Positions 1-8,643 of a stretch of DNA of 64,000 bases are shown in pieces; within the stretch, counting starts at the first letter, position 1; each line of letters begins with the position of its first letter. The stretch spans positions 62,001-126,000 of the forward strand of contig NZ_JABAFQ010000003.1 of NCBI RefSeq assembly GCF_012843705.1, in the 5' to 3' direction. The notes beneath the pieces are model-generated. The model saw only the letters and a program-made list of their open reading frames with translations. It was not told the DNA's origin and did no database searches. The translations under genes and the position numbers were made by a program. The DNA is from Fusobacterium sp. FSA-380-WT-3A (GTDB lineage Bacteria; Fusobacteriota; Fusobacteriia; Fusobacteriales; Fusobacteriaceae).

Positions 1-2
1 AT

Positions 3-821
3 GGTATTGCTTTAACTAAATTTATGTATTGGTTAAAAAATATAAAAGATAAAAAAATTTCAGAGCTTGATATAGTAGAAAAGATAGAAGAATTTAGAAA
101 AAAAGATAGTAGTTATCTTGGAAATAATTTTAGTACCATAGCTGCTTTTGGTAAAAATTCTCCTATGATGCACTACCTACCTACTGAAAATTCTTATTCA
201 AATATAGAAAAAGGAAATTTTTTACTTGTGGATACAGGAGGACATTATTTATTTGGAAGTAGTGATACAACTAGAACTTTTGCAATAGGTGAAGTTACTC
301 AAGAAATGAAAAAACACTATACCTATGTTTTAAAAAGTTTAATCTCTCTTTCTAAAGCAAAATTTCCTGAAGGGACTCTTTGTGGAAATTTAGATACTAT
401 TGCTAGAAATGTAATTTGGAATTTAACTCTTGATTATAGATGTGCTACAGGTCATGGAGTTGGATATGTAGGTAGTGTACATGAAGGACCAAATATTTTA
501 AGAGGAACTAGCCAAGTACCTATGAAAAAATCTATGATAACAACTGTTGAACCAGGAATATATTTAGAAAATCTATATGGAATTCGTCTTGAAAATGAAA
601 TTTTAACAAGAGAATTTTGTAAAAATGAGTATGGAACTTTTTTAAATTTTGAAACTATAACTTTTGTTCCTTTTGATTTTGATGCTGTAGATTTAGAATA
701 TTTATCTAAAGATGAAATAGAATGGTTAAATAATTTTAATAATCGTGTTTTCAACACATTAAGACCTTTTTTAGAAGAAAAAGAAGTTTTTTGGTTAGAA
801 AATTTTACTAAAAAATTTTAA
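3..821 (+). CDS. Xaa-Pro aminopeptidase (aminopeptidase P, M24B), 5'-truncated
   Basis: This is the C-terminal catalytic part of a dinuclear-metal peptidase that removes an N-terminal residue before proline. The frame is open to the window edge (GIALTKFMYWL precedes the first ATG at 24), so that ATG is internal and the true start lies outside. All five M24 metal ligands are visible: Asp in LLVDTGG, Asp in SSDTTRTF, His in GHGVGYVGSVHEGP, Glu in TTVEPGIY and Glu in IRLENE. After them comes a C-terminal extension of about 60 residues (FETITFVPFD onward) typical of large cytosolic aminopeptidase P enzymes. Family assignment is secure; the exact substrate is inferred. Confidence 0.9.
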   Translation, partial: GIALTKFMYWLKNIKDKKISELDIVEKIEEFRKKDSSYLGNNFSTIAAFGKNSPMMHYLPTENSYSNIEKGNFLLVDTGGHYLFGSSDTTRTFAIGEVTQEMKKHYTYVLKSLISLSKAKFPEGTLCGNLDTIARNVIWNLTLDYRCATGHGVGYVGSVHEGPNILRGTSQVPMKKSMITTVEPGIYLENLYGIRLENEILTREFCKNEYGTFLNFETITFVPFDFDAVDLEYLSKDEIEWLNNFNNRVFNTLRPFLEEKEVFWLENFTKKF

Positions 822-839
822 TTTTTTATAATAAAACAC

Positions 840-867
840 TTGAAATTTAAAAAAAATATAGTATAAT
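840..867 (+). promoter_or_regulatory. sigma-70 type promoter of the ankyrin gene
   Basis: TTGAAA at 840-845 and TATAAT at 862-867 are separated by 16 bases, close to the vegetative consensus, and sit about 60 bases before the ankyrin start codon. The call rests on sequence match only. Confidence 0.55.
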
Positions 868-926
868 ATGTACTGAATGTTATTTTTTTAAAATCAAAAT
901 AAAAAGGAGAAAAAATTTAAAACAAA

Positions 927-1295
927 ATGGAATTGTTAGCGTTTTTGGAGAACAACGATATTGAAAACTTTGAGGAAAATTTAAGTATTATTACTGTGGA
1001 AGAAAAAAATTCAAAAGGATTTACTATTCTTCATCTAGCTGTTGAAGAGGGAAAATATGAATTTGTAGATGCTCTTATGTATCATGGAGCTGACCCTAAT
1101 GTTGAGAATAAAAACCATGAAACACCTCTACATATTGCAGCTAAAAAAGATTTTCATAAAATTTTCAAATTACTTTGGGAATATGGTGCTGACCTTGGTC
1201 AAGAAGATTATAAAGGAAGAACTCCTAAAGATATAGCTTTAGAAAACTCTAGTAAAAAAGTTTTAAAAGAAATTGAAGAAATAGAAGAAGATTAA
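927..1295 (+). CDS. small ankyrin-repeat protein
   Basis: A 122-residue, leaderless, probably cytosolic protein. Residues 30-100 contain two complete ankyrin repeats and part of a third: KGFTILHLAVEEGKYEF, then HGADPNVENKNHETPLHIAA, then YGADLGQEDYKGRTPKDIA. Ankyrin repeats mediate protein binding, and no enzymatic motif is present, so the partner is unknown. The only good ribosome site (AAGGAG at 904-909) is about 17 bases from the ATG at 927, unusually far. An in-frame TAA at 918 rules out an earlier start. The gene is monocistronic, with its own promoter and a terminator at 1303. Confidence 0.85.
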   Translation: MELLAFLENNDIENFEENLSIITVEEKNSKGFTILHLAVEEGKYEFVDALMYHGADPNVENKNHETPLHIAAKKDFHKIFKLLWEYGADLGQEDYKGRTPKDIALENSSKKVLKEIEEIEED

Positions 1296-1302
1296 AAAAA
1301 TT

Positions 1303-1326
1303 AGGTGTTGGATTAGTCCAACACCT
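1303..1326. terminator. bidirectional terminator between converging genes
   Basis: A perfect 10-base inverted repeat (AGGTGTTGGA / TCCAACACCT) with a 4-base loop, followed by T-rich sequence on both strands. The loop TTAG contains the reverse complement of the TAA stop codon of the minus-strand gene, so that reading frame ends inside the hairpin. Confidence 0.8.
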
Positions 1327-2761
1327 TTTTATTTTCTTGAAAATCTGATATTAAATTTTCTAATACTCCATCATAAGTTGGTAAAGTTTTTATATCAATA
1401 TCTCCATTATAAATATTTTCTCTTATATTTTCACATGTTTTTTCCTGTAATAAATTATATAACTCTCTTTCTTTTTTATAACTTATTAAATTATATTCAT
1501 TAGAAGCATTCCAAATCAAATATTCTTCTATTCCTAAATCTTCTAATGCTTTTATCTGTTCATTAATTTCAAATTCAGTATAAATATTATAATTTTTTAT
1601 CCATTTAGCTGTAAATCCTTGTATCCATGGGCGTATAACTGCTGGATTATCCACTTTAGAATTTCTTTCTATAGAATCTTTTGTAGTTTCATAAACTATT
1701 TTATAAGGGTTAAAATCTGGAGTATCTACTCCATAGGAATTTTTAGCATAATGGCTAGGGTACATCATAGGAGAAATATAATCAGAATATCCACTTATAG
1801 CTTCCCAATATTGCCCAAGGCCCATATCATCTTGAAAAGTTCCAACCTGTCCAAAAACATCTATGTTTAAAAATATATTTTTTTCCTTTGTAGTTTCATA
1901 TATTTTTTTAATAAATTGTTGAATTGTTTTAGGCTTTGATAATTTATCTTTATTTTTTATTTCATTTGAAGATTCAGGAAATCTTACATAATCAAGTTGA
2001 ATCTCATCAACACCTAATTTTATTCCCTCTTCACACAAAAATTTTATATAATTTAAAAATCTTTCACTATAAGGTAATACCCACATTTCTTTATTTTTAT
2101 TTAATTTTATTTTTTCTTCTGGAAAAGATTTTAAATAAACTTCATCTTTAAAAACTACTATTCTCCCTATTAAATATATATTATTTTCTTTTAATTTTTT
2201 TATAATTTCCTCTGGACTTTTTAAATAATATTCTTTTCTAGCAAAAGGATTCAAAGTATCTAATTCTTCCCCCATATCACAAATAATTTTTCCACTCTCA
2301 TCTTTTATATCAATAACAAAAGTATTAATTTCAGTATCTTTGGTTAATTCTATAAGTTTATCCAATTTTTTTCTATTTCTCAAAGAGTAAGAATTTACAT
2401 ATATTCCTCTCACATCATTTTTTAAATGTTTCTCTAGAACATTTTTTTGTGGAAATTTATCAATTTGTAAATCCTCCCATTTTTCTAAATAATTTTCCTG
2501 TTTATCAAAAGAAATATATTTTTTATCAATCCAACCAATTTTTATATTAAAATTTTTATAATATATAATTTGAACTTTATTATTTTTCTCTTTTATCACT
2601 TTCACCAATAAATTTTTATTAATTTCATCTATTTCTTTCATATTATCAAATTTTTCCAAAACAGGAACTTTGTAATTTGTTATATAATACAAATAATCTA
2701 CTTTTAACATATTTAAAGGAATTAAAATAGTTATTATGTATATAATTATCAAGTTTATCAT
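1313..2761 (-). CDS. DUF4015-family putative glycoside hydrolase
   Basis: A 482-residue protein that begins with a hydrophobic stretch (residues 1-17), suggesting export or membrane anchoring. Residues 20-90 look like an SH3-like segment (VKVIKEKN...IGWIDKKYISF). From about residue 115 it follows the DUF4015 putative glycosidase pattern: RGIYVNSYSLRNRKKLD, TFVIDIKDESG, then GVDEIQLDYVRFPES and SPMMYPSHY, consistent with a TIM barrel with acidic residues at strand ends. The substrate is unknown; a peptidoglycan or envelope polysaccharide would suit the location. A good AGGAGG ribosome site precedes the ATG. It converges on the ankyrin gene and shares its terminator. Confidence 0.8.
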   Translation of the reverse strand: MINLIIIYIITILIPLNMLKVDYLYYITNYKVPVLEKFDNMKEIDEINKNLLVKVIKEKNNKVQIIYYKNFNIKIGWIDKKYISFDKQENYLEKWEDLQIDKFPQKNVLEKHLKNDVRGIYVNSYSLRNRKKLDKLIELTKDTEINTFVIDIKDESGKIICDMGEELDTLNPFARKEYYLKSPEEIIKKLKENNIYLIGRIVVFKDEVYLKSFPEEKIKLNKNKEMWVLPYSERFLNYIKFLCEEGIKLGVDEIQLDYVRFPESSNEIKNKDKLSKPKTIQQFIKKIYETTKEKNIFLNIDVFGQVGTFQDDMGLGQYWEAISGYSDYISPMMYPSHYAKNSYGVDTPDFNPYKIVYETTKDSIERNSKVDNPAVIRPWIQGFTAKWIKNYNIYTEFEINEQIKALEDLGIEEYLIWNASNEYNLISYKKERELYNLLQEKTCENIRENIYNGDIDIKTLPTYDGVLENLISDFQENKKVLD

Positions 2762-2878
2762 TTTATTCCTCCTTTAAAATATTTATTTTATTTGACACTA
2801 AAATATAAAAAAAGTTTATCTTTAGTTTTATAAAATATGTTATAATTAGTAGATATTATATTAAAAAAGAGGGATTAT

Positions 2879-4591
2879 ATGATTAAAAGATTTTTAAGTT
2901 ATTATAAACCGTTTAAAAAAATTTTTATTTTGGATATGTTAGCTTCTTTTTTCATTGCTTGTTTAGGTATGCTTTATCCTATAACTACAAGAGTTATGTT
3001 AAATGATTTAATTCCAAATAAAAATTATAAAATGATTTATATATTTGGATTTATTTTACTTATAACTTATATTATAAGAATGTTACTTAGATATTTTGTT
3101 CAATATTATGGTCATATTATGGGTGTAAAAATGCAAGCTCAAATGAGAAGTGAGATGTTTAAAAAAATTCAAAAATTACCTTACTCTTATTATGATAACC
3201 ATGAAACAGGAAAAATTATGTCAAGAATGACAAATGATTTAATGGATATTAGCGAATTAGCTCATCATGCTCCTGAAAACTTTTTTATTTTTGGAATTAT
3301 GATTGTAGGTTCTTTTATCTATTTATTAACTATTGAAAAAACTCTTACTCTTATTATTTTCACTTGTGTTCCTGTAATGATAATAGTTTCTGCTACTTTT
3401 AAAAATAGAATGAGAGATGCTTTTATGGAAAGTAGAAAAAGTATTGCTGTTATTAATTCCTCACTAGAAAGTAGTATTTCTGGAATCAGAGTTACAAAGG
3501 CTTTTAATAATTCAGAGATTGAACAAGAAAAATTTGAAATTGGAAATAATGAGTTTGTAGAAGCTAGAAGAAAAGCTTATAAGGCTATGGGACAATTTTT
3601 TTCATCTACAACTTTTATAACAGATTTTTTCAATGTTATTGTACTTATAGCTGGTGGAGTTTTTCTTTTTCAAAATAAAATAAGTTCTGGAGATTATGCA
3701 ACTTTTATTATATCTGTAAATCTTTTTATAACTCCACTTACAAAACTTATTGATTTTATAGAACAATATCAAAATGGAGTTACAGGTTTTAAAAGATTTT
3801 TAGAGATAATGGATGAAACTCCTGAGAAAAATCCTGAAAATTCTATTGAATTAAAAAATATAGTTGGAAATATAGAGTTTAAAGATGTAGCTTTTTCATA
3901 TAATGATTCTAAGCAAATCTTAAAAAATCTTTCTTTCTCTATTCCTGCTGGTAAAAAAATTGCTTTTGTTGGACCTAGTGGAGAGGGAAAAACTACTATT
4001 TGTCATTTAATACCTAAATTTTATAAAATAAATTCTGGAAAAATTACTATAGATGGAATTGATATTAATAAAATTAATTTAGAAGCTTTAAGAAGTCATA
4101 TAGGAATTGTTCAACAAGATGTATATCTTTTTGGTGGAACTATAAAAGAAAATATCCTTTATGGAAATCCAAAAGCTACTGATGAAGAAATCTATGAAGC
4201 TGCTAAAAAATCTAATATTCATGATTATATTATGTCTTTAGAAAAAGGATATGATACTGAAATTGGAGAAAGAGGTGTAAAACTTTCTGGTGGACAAAAA
4301 CAAAGGTTATCCATTGCTAGAGTTTTCTTAAAAAATCCAGCTATATTAATATTAGATGAAGCTACAAGTGCTTTAGATAATACTACAGAAATATTTATTC
4401 AAAAAGAATTAGAAGAACTTTCAAAGGGTAGAACTACTTTAGTTGTTGCTCATAGATTATCCACTATAAAAAATGCTGATGAAATCTTTGTTATTTTAAA
4501 TGGTAATATTCAAGAAAGAGGAAATCATCAGGAATTATTAGATAAAAAAGGAATTTATTTTGATTTATATTCTTCTATGTTTAATAAATAA
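2879..4591 (+). CDS. ABC exporter half-transporter (MsbA/BmrA type)
   Basis: A 570-residue inner-membrane half transporter with a six-helix membrane domain in residues 1-310 and a nucleotide-binding domain after about 335. Walker A is GPSGEGKTT, the signature is LSGGQKQR, Walker B is ILILDEATSALD and the switch histidine is in VAHRLSTI, so it should be an active ATPase. Such proteins work as dimers and move lipids, drugs or peptides out of the cell. With no partner gene adjacent it probably forms a homodimer. The substrate cannot be read from sequence. A GAGGG ribosome site lies 6 bases before the ATG, and a TATAAT at 2841 may be its -10 element. Confidence 0.9.
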   Translation: MIKRFLSYYKPFKKIFILDMLASFFIACLGMLYPITTRVMLNDLIPNKNYKMIYIFGFILLITYIIRMLLRYFVQYYGHIMGVKMQAQMRSEMFKKIQKLPYSYYDNHETGKIMSRMTNDLMDISELAHHAPENFFIFGIMIVGSFIYLLTIEKTLTLIIFTCVPVMIIVSATFKNRMRDAFMESRKSIAVINSSLESSISGIRVTKAFNNSEIEQEKFEIGNNEFVEARRKAYKAMGQFFSSTTFITDFFNVIVLIAGGVFLFQNKISSGDYATFIISVNLFITPLTKLIDFIEQYQNGVTGFKRFLEIMDETPEKNPENSIELKNIVGNIEFKDVAFSYNDSKQILKNLSFSIPAGKKIAFVGPSGEGKTTICHLIPKFYKINSGKITIDGIDINKINLEALRSHIGIVQQDVYLFGGTIKENILYGNPKATDEEIYEAAKKSNIHDYIMSLEKGYDTEIGERGVKLSGGQKQRLSIARVFLKNPAILILDEATSALDNTTEIFIQKELEELSKGRTTLVVAHRLSTIKNADEIFVILNGNIQERGNHQELLDKKGIYFDLYSSMFNK

Positions 4592-4612
4592 TTTATATTT
4601 TTTATAAAATAA

Positions 4613-4695
4613 AGGGACTATAAATTATGTTATAAAAATAAAATTTATCTCCATAAAAATTTTATTTATTATTAACATTTTTATATGTAGTCCCT
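4613..4695. repeat. 83-bp palindromic intergenic element, possibly also a terminator
   Basis: The element is bounded by AGGGACTA (4613-4620) and TAGTCCCT (4688-4695), a perfect terminal inverted repeat. Its interior (4629-4660) contains a 32-base segment that recurs, with one base missing, on the opposite strand at 8800-8830, inside the longer repeat at 8644-8848. The shared core TTATCTCCATAAA is flanked by an AT-rich stem in both copies. It sits between converging genes and is followed by a T-run, so it may also end transcription. Confidence 0.6.
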
Positions 4696-4701
4696 TATTT
4701 T

Positions 4702-5484
4702 TTATCTATCTTTCATATGAATTATTTTTTCTTTTCCATTTTTTACTGATAAAATCTCAGATAAAATATCCACAGCAATTTCGTAAGGAGTTCCATCTGA
4801 TAAGTTTAAACCTATTGGAGAAAAAAATCTATCTTCAGGTATTTCATAACCATCTTTTATAAGATTATCTCTCATCTCTTGAACTTTTTTTCTACTTCCA
4901 ATTACTCCTAAATATCTAAACTCTTTTTTTAATATTTTTTTTACTGCAACTAAATCAGACTTATGACCTTTTGTTACAACTACATAATAAGTTTCACTAT
5001 TTTCTGGAAGATTATTCAATAGATTTTCAAAGTCTCCAACTATCACATTTTCTCCATTTTCAAAATCCTCTCTATCATCTAAAATAATTGTTTCAAAGGT
5101 AGATTCTTTTAAAAGTCCATATAATTTTTTCCCAACATGTCCAGCTCCAACTATAACTATTCTTTCACTTGGTTTTAAAAACTTTATAAATCCTTTTATT
5201 CTTCCACCACAAGTCATACCAATAGTATTTTTTCCATCTTGAGTTAAATCAAAATCAAAAATTTTATTTTCACCTTTTTCTATACACTCTCTTGATAACT
5301 CTATAGCTTTATACTCTGCCATTCCTCCACCAATAGTTCCTATTGTTTTATCTTTTGTAACTCCCATTATAGCCCCAGATTTTCTTGGAGTAGCTCCAAA
5401 AGATTCCACCAAAGTTACAAGAGCACATTTTTCTCCTTTTTTTACATTATCATAAAGATTTTTTAATATATCAATTTCAGTCAT
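4702..5484 (-). CDS. xdhC: XdhC/CoxI-family molybdenum hydroxylase maturation factor
   Basis: A 260-residue protein of the family that inserts or sulfurates the molybdenum cofactor of xanthine dehydrogenase-type enzymes. The N-terminal XdhC_CoxI region shows VTLVESFGATPRKSGA and GTIGGGMAEYKA, followed by GMTCGGRIKGF, which carries the family's conserved cysteine. The C-terminal half is a Rossmann domain (IVIVGAGHVGKKL, then GVIGSRKKVQEM). It lies 15 bases downstream of yqeB, almost certainly in one transcript, and its ribosome site AGGAGA overlaps the end of yqeB. No molybdenum hydroxylase gene lies in the window, so the client enzyme is encoded elsewhere. Confidence 0.88.
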   Translation of the reverse strand: MTEIDILKNLYDNVKKGEKCALVTLVESFGATPRKSGAIMGVTKDKTIGTIGGGMAEYKAIELSRECIEKGENKIFDFDLTQDGKNTIGMTCGGRIKGFIKFLKPSERIVIVGAGHVGKKLYGLLKESTFETIILDDREDFENGENVIVGDFENLLNNLPENSETYYVVVTKGHKSDLVAVKKILKKEFRYLGVIGSRKKVQEMRDNLIKDGYEIPEDRFFSPIGLNLSDGTPYEIAVDILSEILSVKNGKEKIIHMKDR

Positions 5485-5499
5485 TTTTATATCTCCTAT

Positions 5500-6306
5500 C
5501 TAAAATATATTTTCATCTCTCTCTTTTAATCTCATTATAATTCCATGTAAAACAGCCCCACCTAAAGTTCTAGCTTTATCAGAAATAGTGAAACAATTTT
5601 CTCTCTCCTCTTCTCTAGGGTCAATATCACCTATTTTCATTTTCTCTTTTACATAATAACCATCTCTTATTAATCCTCTTAAAACTCCAGAAATAGTTCC
5701 ATAAACAGGTTCTCTATCAACATAGCCTAAAATTTCTCTAGCTTCTACTTTGTCTCCAATTTTTTTTACTCCTCTAAAAATTCCCTCTTGAGGAGAATAA
5801 ATAACTCTCTCTTTAGCAATTCCTTTTATCTCTCCTGGAATCCCTGTATTTTTTAAAGCTTCTCCCTCTCTGATAATTCTTCCTAATTTATGCCCTCTCA
5901 TAGTTTCAATAACTATATCTACATCTTCCCCAGCTACAAATCCTGGTCCTAATCCTATTGTTATTGGAGCCATCTCTTTATTCGTTCCAAGATTTTTTTT
6001 AGCAATTATACAATCAACCAATATATGTGGTTTTATTTTTTCTATTATTCTACATTCCTCATCAATCATTATAGGAACAATATTTTTTTCCCAAGCTTTG
6101 TATATTTCATCTTCATTTTCAACTTTTTTACAAATTATATTTTCAACCTCTGTTTCCCCATCATAAATTGCTTCTGAAAAAGCAACAGTTCTTCTTATGG
6201 CACTTGGTTTTTCTATTTCTAAAATTAAAACTTCAAATCCTGAAGTGTGAAGAACTTCTACAACTCCTGTGGCTAAATCTCCACCACCTCTAACTACAAC
6301 TTTCAT
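5500..6306 (-). CDS. yqeB: YqeB/EF2563-family selenium-dependent molybdenum hydroxylase system protein
   Basis: A 268-residue protein of the YqeB family, genomically tied to selenium-dependent molybdenum hydroxylases; its exact biochemical step is not established. Recognisable features are the N-terminal VVVRGGGDLATGV nucleotide-binding-like loop, VDCIIAKKN, and the GLGPGFVAGEDVDIVIETMRGH block. GGTGGG lies just upstream of the ATG. It is first in a two-gene operon with xdhC. Together the pair implies that this organism has a selenium-labile molybdenum hydroxylase, for example for purines or nicotinate. Confidence 0.85.
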   Translation of the reverse strand: MKVVVRGGGDLATGVVEVLHTSGFEVLILEIEKPSAIRRTVAFSEAIYDGETEVENIICKKVENEDEIYKAWEKNIVPIMIDEECRIIEKIKPHILVDCIIAKKNLGTNKEMAPITIGLGPGFVAGEDVDIVIETMRGHKLGRIIREGEALKNTGIPGEIKGIAKERVIYSPQEGIFRGVKKIGDKVEAREILGYVDREPVYGTISGVLRGLIRDGYYVKEKMKIGDIDPREEERENCFTISDKARTLGGAVLHGIIMRLKERDENIF

Positions 6307-6387
6307 TTTATACCCACCTTTTTTATTTTATTTTTTATTATACCATAAAAAAGTTTTCTATTGTATTTTATAAAAAATTTAAAAATA

Positions 6388-6421
6388 AAAAAAGGGTATT
6401 ACTATTTTTGTAACACCCTTT
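6388..6421. terminator. terminator downstream of glmS
   Basis: A stem AAAGGGTGTTAC / GTAATACCCTTT (minus-strand sense) followed by a run of T. It lies 18 bases past the glmS stop codon. The GGTGTTACAAA arm resembles the hairpin at 27819-27844. Confidence 0.75.
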
Positions 6422-6438
6422 AAATATCAAATTTATTT

Positions 6439-8265
6439 TTATTCAACAGTAACAGATTTTGCTAAATTTCTTGGTTTATCAACATCTAATCCCTTATGAA
6501 CTGCTGTATAATAAGCTAATAATTGTAGTGGAACTACTGATAATACAGGAGTTAATAACATTCCATTATCATTTACTATTACAACTTCATCAGAAACATC
6601 TCTAACTTCTTTATGAGTATCTTTTGTAACAGAAATTACATAAGCTCCTCTTGCTCTAACCTCCTTGATATTAGAAGCAACTTTTTCAACCATAGAATCT
6701 TGTGTAGAAACTACAACAACCATAGTTCCCTCTTCAATAAGAGCTATTGGCCCATGTTTTAATTCTCCAGCAGGAAAAGCCTCTGTATGAATGTAACTTA
6801 TCTCTTTCATTTTTAGAGAGCCCTCTTTTGCTATTTTATCATCAATTCCTCTTCCTAAATAAAATCCTCTATCTTTTTTATAAATCTTTTTAGCTATATT
6901 AGAAATTCTTTCCTTTTGAAGAAGAATATTTCCAACATTTTCAGGTAATTTATAAACATCATCTAAATATTTTTGTAGTTCCTCTTCTGTTATTTTTTTA
7001 TTTCTATAAGCAAGATATAGAGAAATTAAATACATTGTAACAACTTGTGTTGTATAAGCTTTTGTAGAAGCTACTGAAATTTCTACTCCAGCTAACGTAT
7101 AAATTACAACATCTGCCTCTCTTGAAATAGTAGAACCAAGTACATTGGTTATAGCTATTGTTGTAGCTCCTTTACTTTTGGCAAGTTTTAAAGCCATTAA
7201 TGTATCTAAAGTTTCTCCAGATTGACTTAAAAATATGACTAAACTTTTTTCATCAAGGAATGGGTCATTGTATCTAAATTCAGAAGCTATATCAACATTC
7301 GTTCTTAATCCATTTATTTTTTTAAAGAAAAATTCCCCTTGAAGTCCAGCATGATAAGCTGTCCCACAAGCTATAATATGTATTTCATTAAATTTATTAA
7401 AATCTATATTGTCAAAAGCTCTTCCAAAATTTATATGTCCCTCTACATCAATATAAGCTGATAAAGTTTTTTCTATCATTTGAGGTTGTTCTTCAATCTC
7501 TTTTAACATAAAATGTGGATAACCATTTTTTGTAGCTTGGTCCATATCCCACTCTATTTTTGTAATTTTTTTATCTATAATATTTTTATTTTCATCTAAA
7601 ACTGTAACTTTATCTTCTTCTATAAGAGCTACTTCTCCATTATCTAAGAAAATCACATCTCTAGTATATTTTAAAATTGCTGGTACATCAGAAGCTATAA
7701 ATTTTTTATTTTCTCCAATTCCTATAATTAATGGACTTTCTTTTCTAGCACAAATAATTTTATTAGGATAATCCTTATGAATAATTCCTAGTGCATAACT
7801 TCCTCTAATTCTTTCTTTTACTTTAAACATAGTTTCAATTAAATTACCTGTATAAAGTTCAGAAAAAAGTTGTGATACAACTTCAGTATCTGTATCAGAA
7901 TTAAAAATATATCCTTTTTTTATAAGTTCATCTTTTAATATAGAATAATTTTCTATAATTCCATTGTGAACAACAGCAACTTTTCCATCATTACTACAAT
8001 GAGGATGAGCATTTCTATCTGTTGGATTTCCATGAGTAGCCCATCTTGTATGTCCAATTCCTACATTAGAAAAAATATCTTTTTCTTTTAATGAATTTAC
8101 AAGATTTTCTAATTTTCCACTTTTCTTTTCTAAAAATATCTCTCCATTTTCTACAACAGCAATTCCAGCTGAATCATAACCTCTATACTCCAATTTACTA
8201 AGTCCATCTAAGATTATTTCAACAGCCTTCTCATCATTTCCTACATATCCTACAATTCCACACAT
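6439..8265 (-). CDS. glmS: glutamine-fructose-6-phosphate aminotransferase (isomerizing)
   Basis: It makes glucosamine 6-phosphate from fructose 6-phosphate and glutamine, the entry step to peptidoglycan and lipopolysaccharide amino sugars. I set the start at 8265, because MCGIVGYVG exposes the N-terminal nucleophile cysteine after Met removal and AAGGAGG lies 8-9 bases upstream; a longer frame to 8301 lacks this logic. This gives 608 residues, the normal length. Domains are a class II glutaminase (1-240; HTRWATHG, HNGIIENY) and two SIS isomerase domains (SQSGETLDT, then SLKMKEISYIHTEAFPAGE and the C-terminal LAKSVTVE). It is monocistronic and controlled by the glmS ribozyme in its leader. 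Confidence 0.97.
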   Translation of the reverse strand: MCGIVGYVGNDEKAVEIILDGLSKLEYRGYDSAGIAVVENGEIFLEKKSGKLENLVNSLKEKDIFSNVGIGHTRWATHGNPTDRNAHPHCSNDGKVAVVHNGIIENYSILKDELIKKGYIFNSDTDTEVVSQLFSELYTGNLIETMFKVKERIRGSYALGIIHKDYPNKIICARKESPLIIGIGENKKFIASDVPAILKYTRDVIFLDNGEVALIEEDKVTVLDENKNIIDKKITKIEWDMDQATKNGYPHFMLKEIEEQPQMIEKTLSAYIDVEGHINFGRAFDNIDFNKFNEIHIIACGTAYHAGLQGEFFFKKINGLRTNVDIASEFRYNDPFLDEKSLVIFLSQSGETLDTLMALKLAKSKGATTIAITNVLGSTISREADVVIYTLAGVEISVASTKAYTTQVVTMYLISLYLAYRNKKITEEELQKYLDDVYKLPENVGNILLQKERISNIAKKIYKKDRGFYLGRGIDDKIAKEGSLKMKEISYIHTEAFPAGELKHGPIALIEEGTMVVVVSTQDSMVEKVASNIKEVRARGAYVISVTKDTHKEVRDVSDEVVIVNDNGMLLTPVLSVVPLQLLAYYTAVHKGLDVDKPRNLAKSVTVE

Positions 8266-8304
8266 AAAAAAATCCTCCTTAATATAAATTTTTGTACACA
8301 AAAA

Positions 8305-8456
8305 AATACTTTAGGAGAATATTGTGGTTATCCTTTTGTCCTACAAATCACTTTGTAGTTTTGTAGATAACGGTTACAACTACCTCTGAGACATCCGCCG
8401 AATTTTCGATAATCTCAGTCCTCGTCAACTATAAAAATAGTTCTGGCGCTTCTATT
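8305..8456 (-). promoter_or_regulatory. glmS ribozyme (glucosamine-6-phosphate-activated self-cleaving RNA)
   Basis: Read on the minus strand, the leader contains the conserved ribozyme core in order: AGCGCCAGAACU, AGUUGACGAGGACUGAG, AUCGAAAAUUCGGCGGAUG, CUCAGAGGUAGUUGUAACC. The cleavage site should lie between the A at 8450 and the G at 8449, just before GCGCC. A distal P4-like pairing (GTTATC with GATAAC) encloses a small hairpin and ends near 8310. When glucosamine 6-phosphate is abundant the RNA cuts itself and the glmS message decays. Identification is firm; the 3' boundary is approximate. Confidence 0.95.
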
Positions 8457-8494
8457 TACATTTTCTCCTCAAGATTTTTAACAATGTTTTTTTT

Positions 8495-8523
8495 ATTATA
8501 TCAATTTTTTATTGGTATTTCAA
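8495..8523 (-). promoter_or_regulatory. glmS promoter
   Basis: On the minus strand, TTGAAA (8518-8523) and TATAAT (8495-8500) are spaced by exactly 17 bases. This places transcription start about 35-40 bases upstream of the ribozyme cleavage site, as expected for a glmS leader. Confidence 0.7.
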
Positions 8524-8643
8524 TAAAAAAGAAATTTTAGTCTAAAAAACAACTAAAATTAATAAATAATTTTTATTCACATACTAAAAATTTTTACCAC
8601 TTTTTTATAAAAATATAATTAAGAATTGATTTTTATAAAAAAA

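Noticed and set aside
2792-2846. TTGACA at 2792 and TATAAT at 2841 as one promoter for the ABC exporter
   Set aside because: The spacing is far too long for one promoter (43 bases). Only the TATAAT is a plausible -10, and it lacks a good -35.
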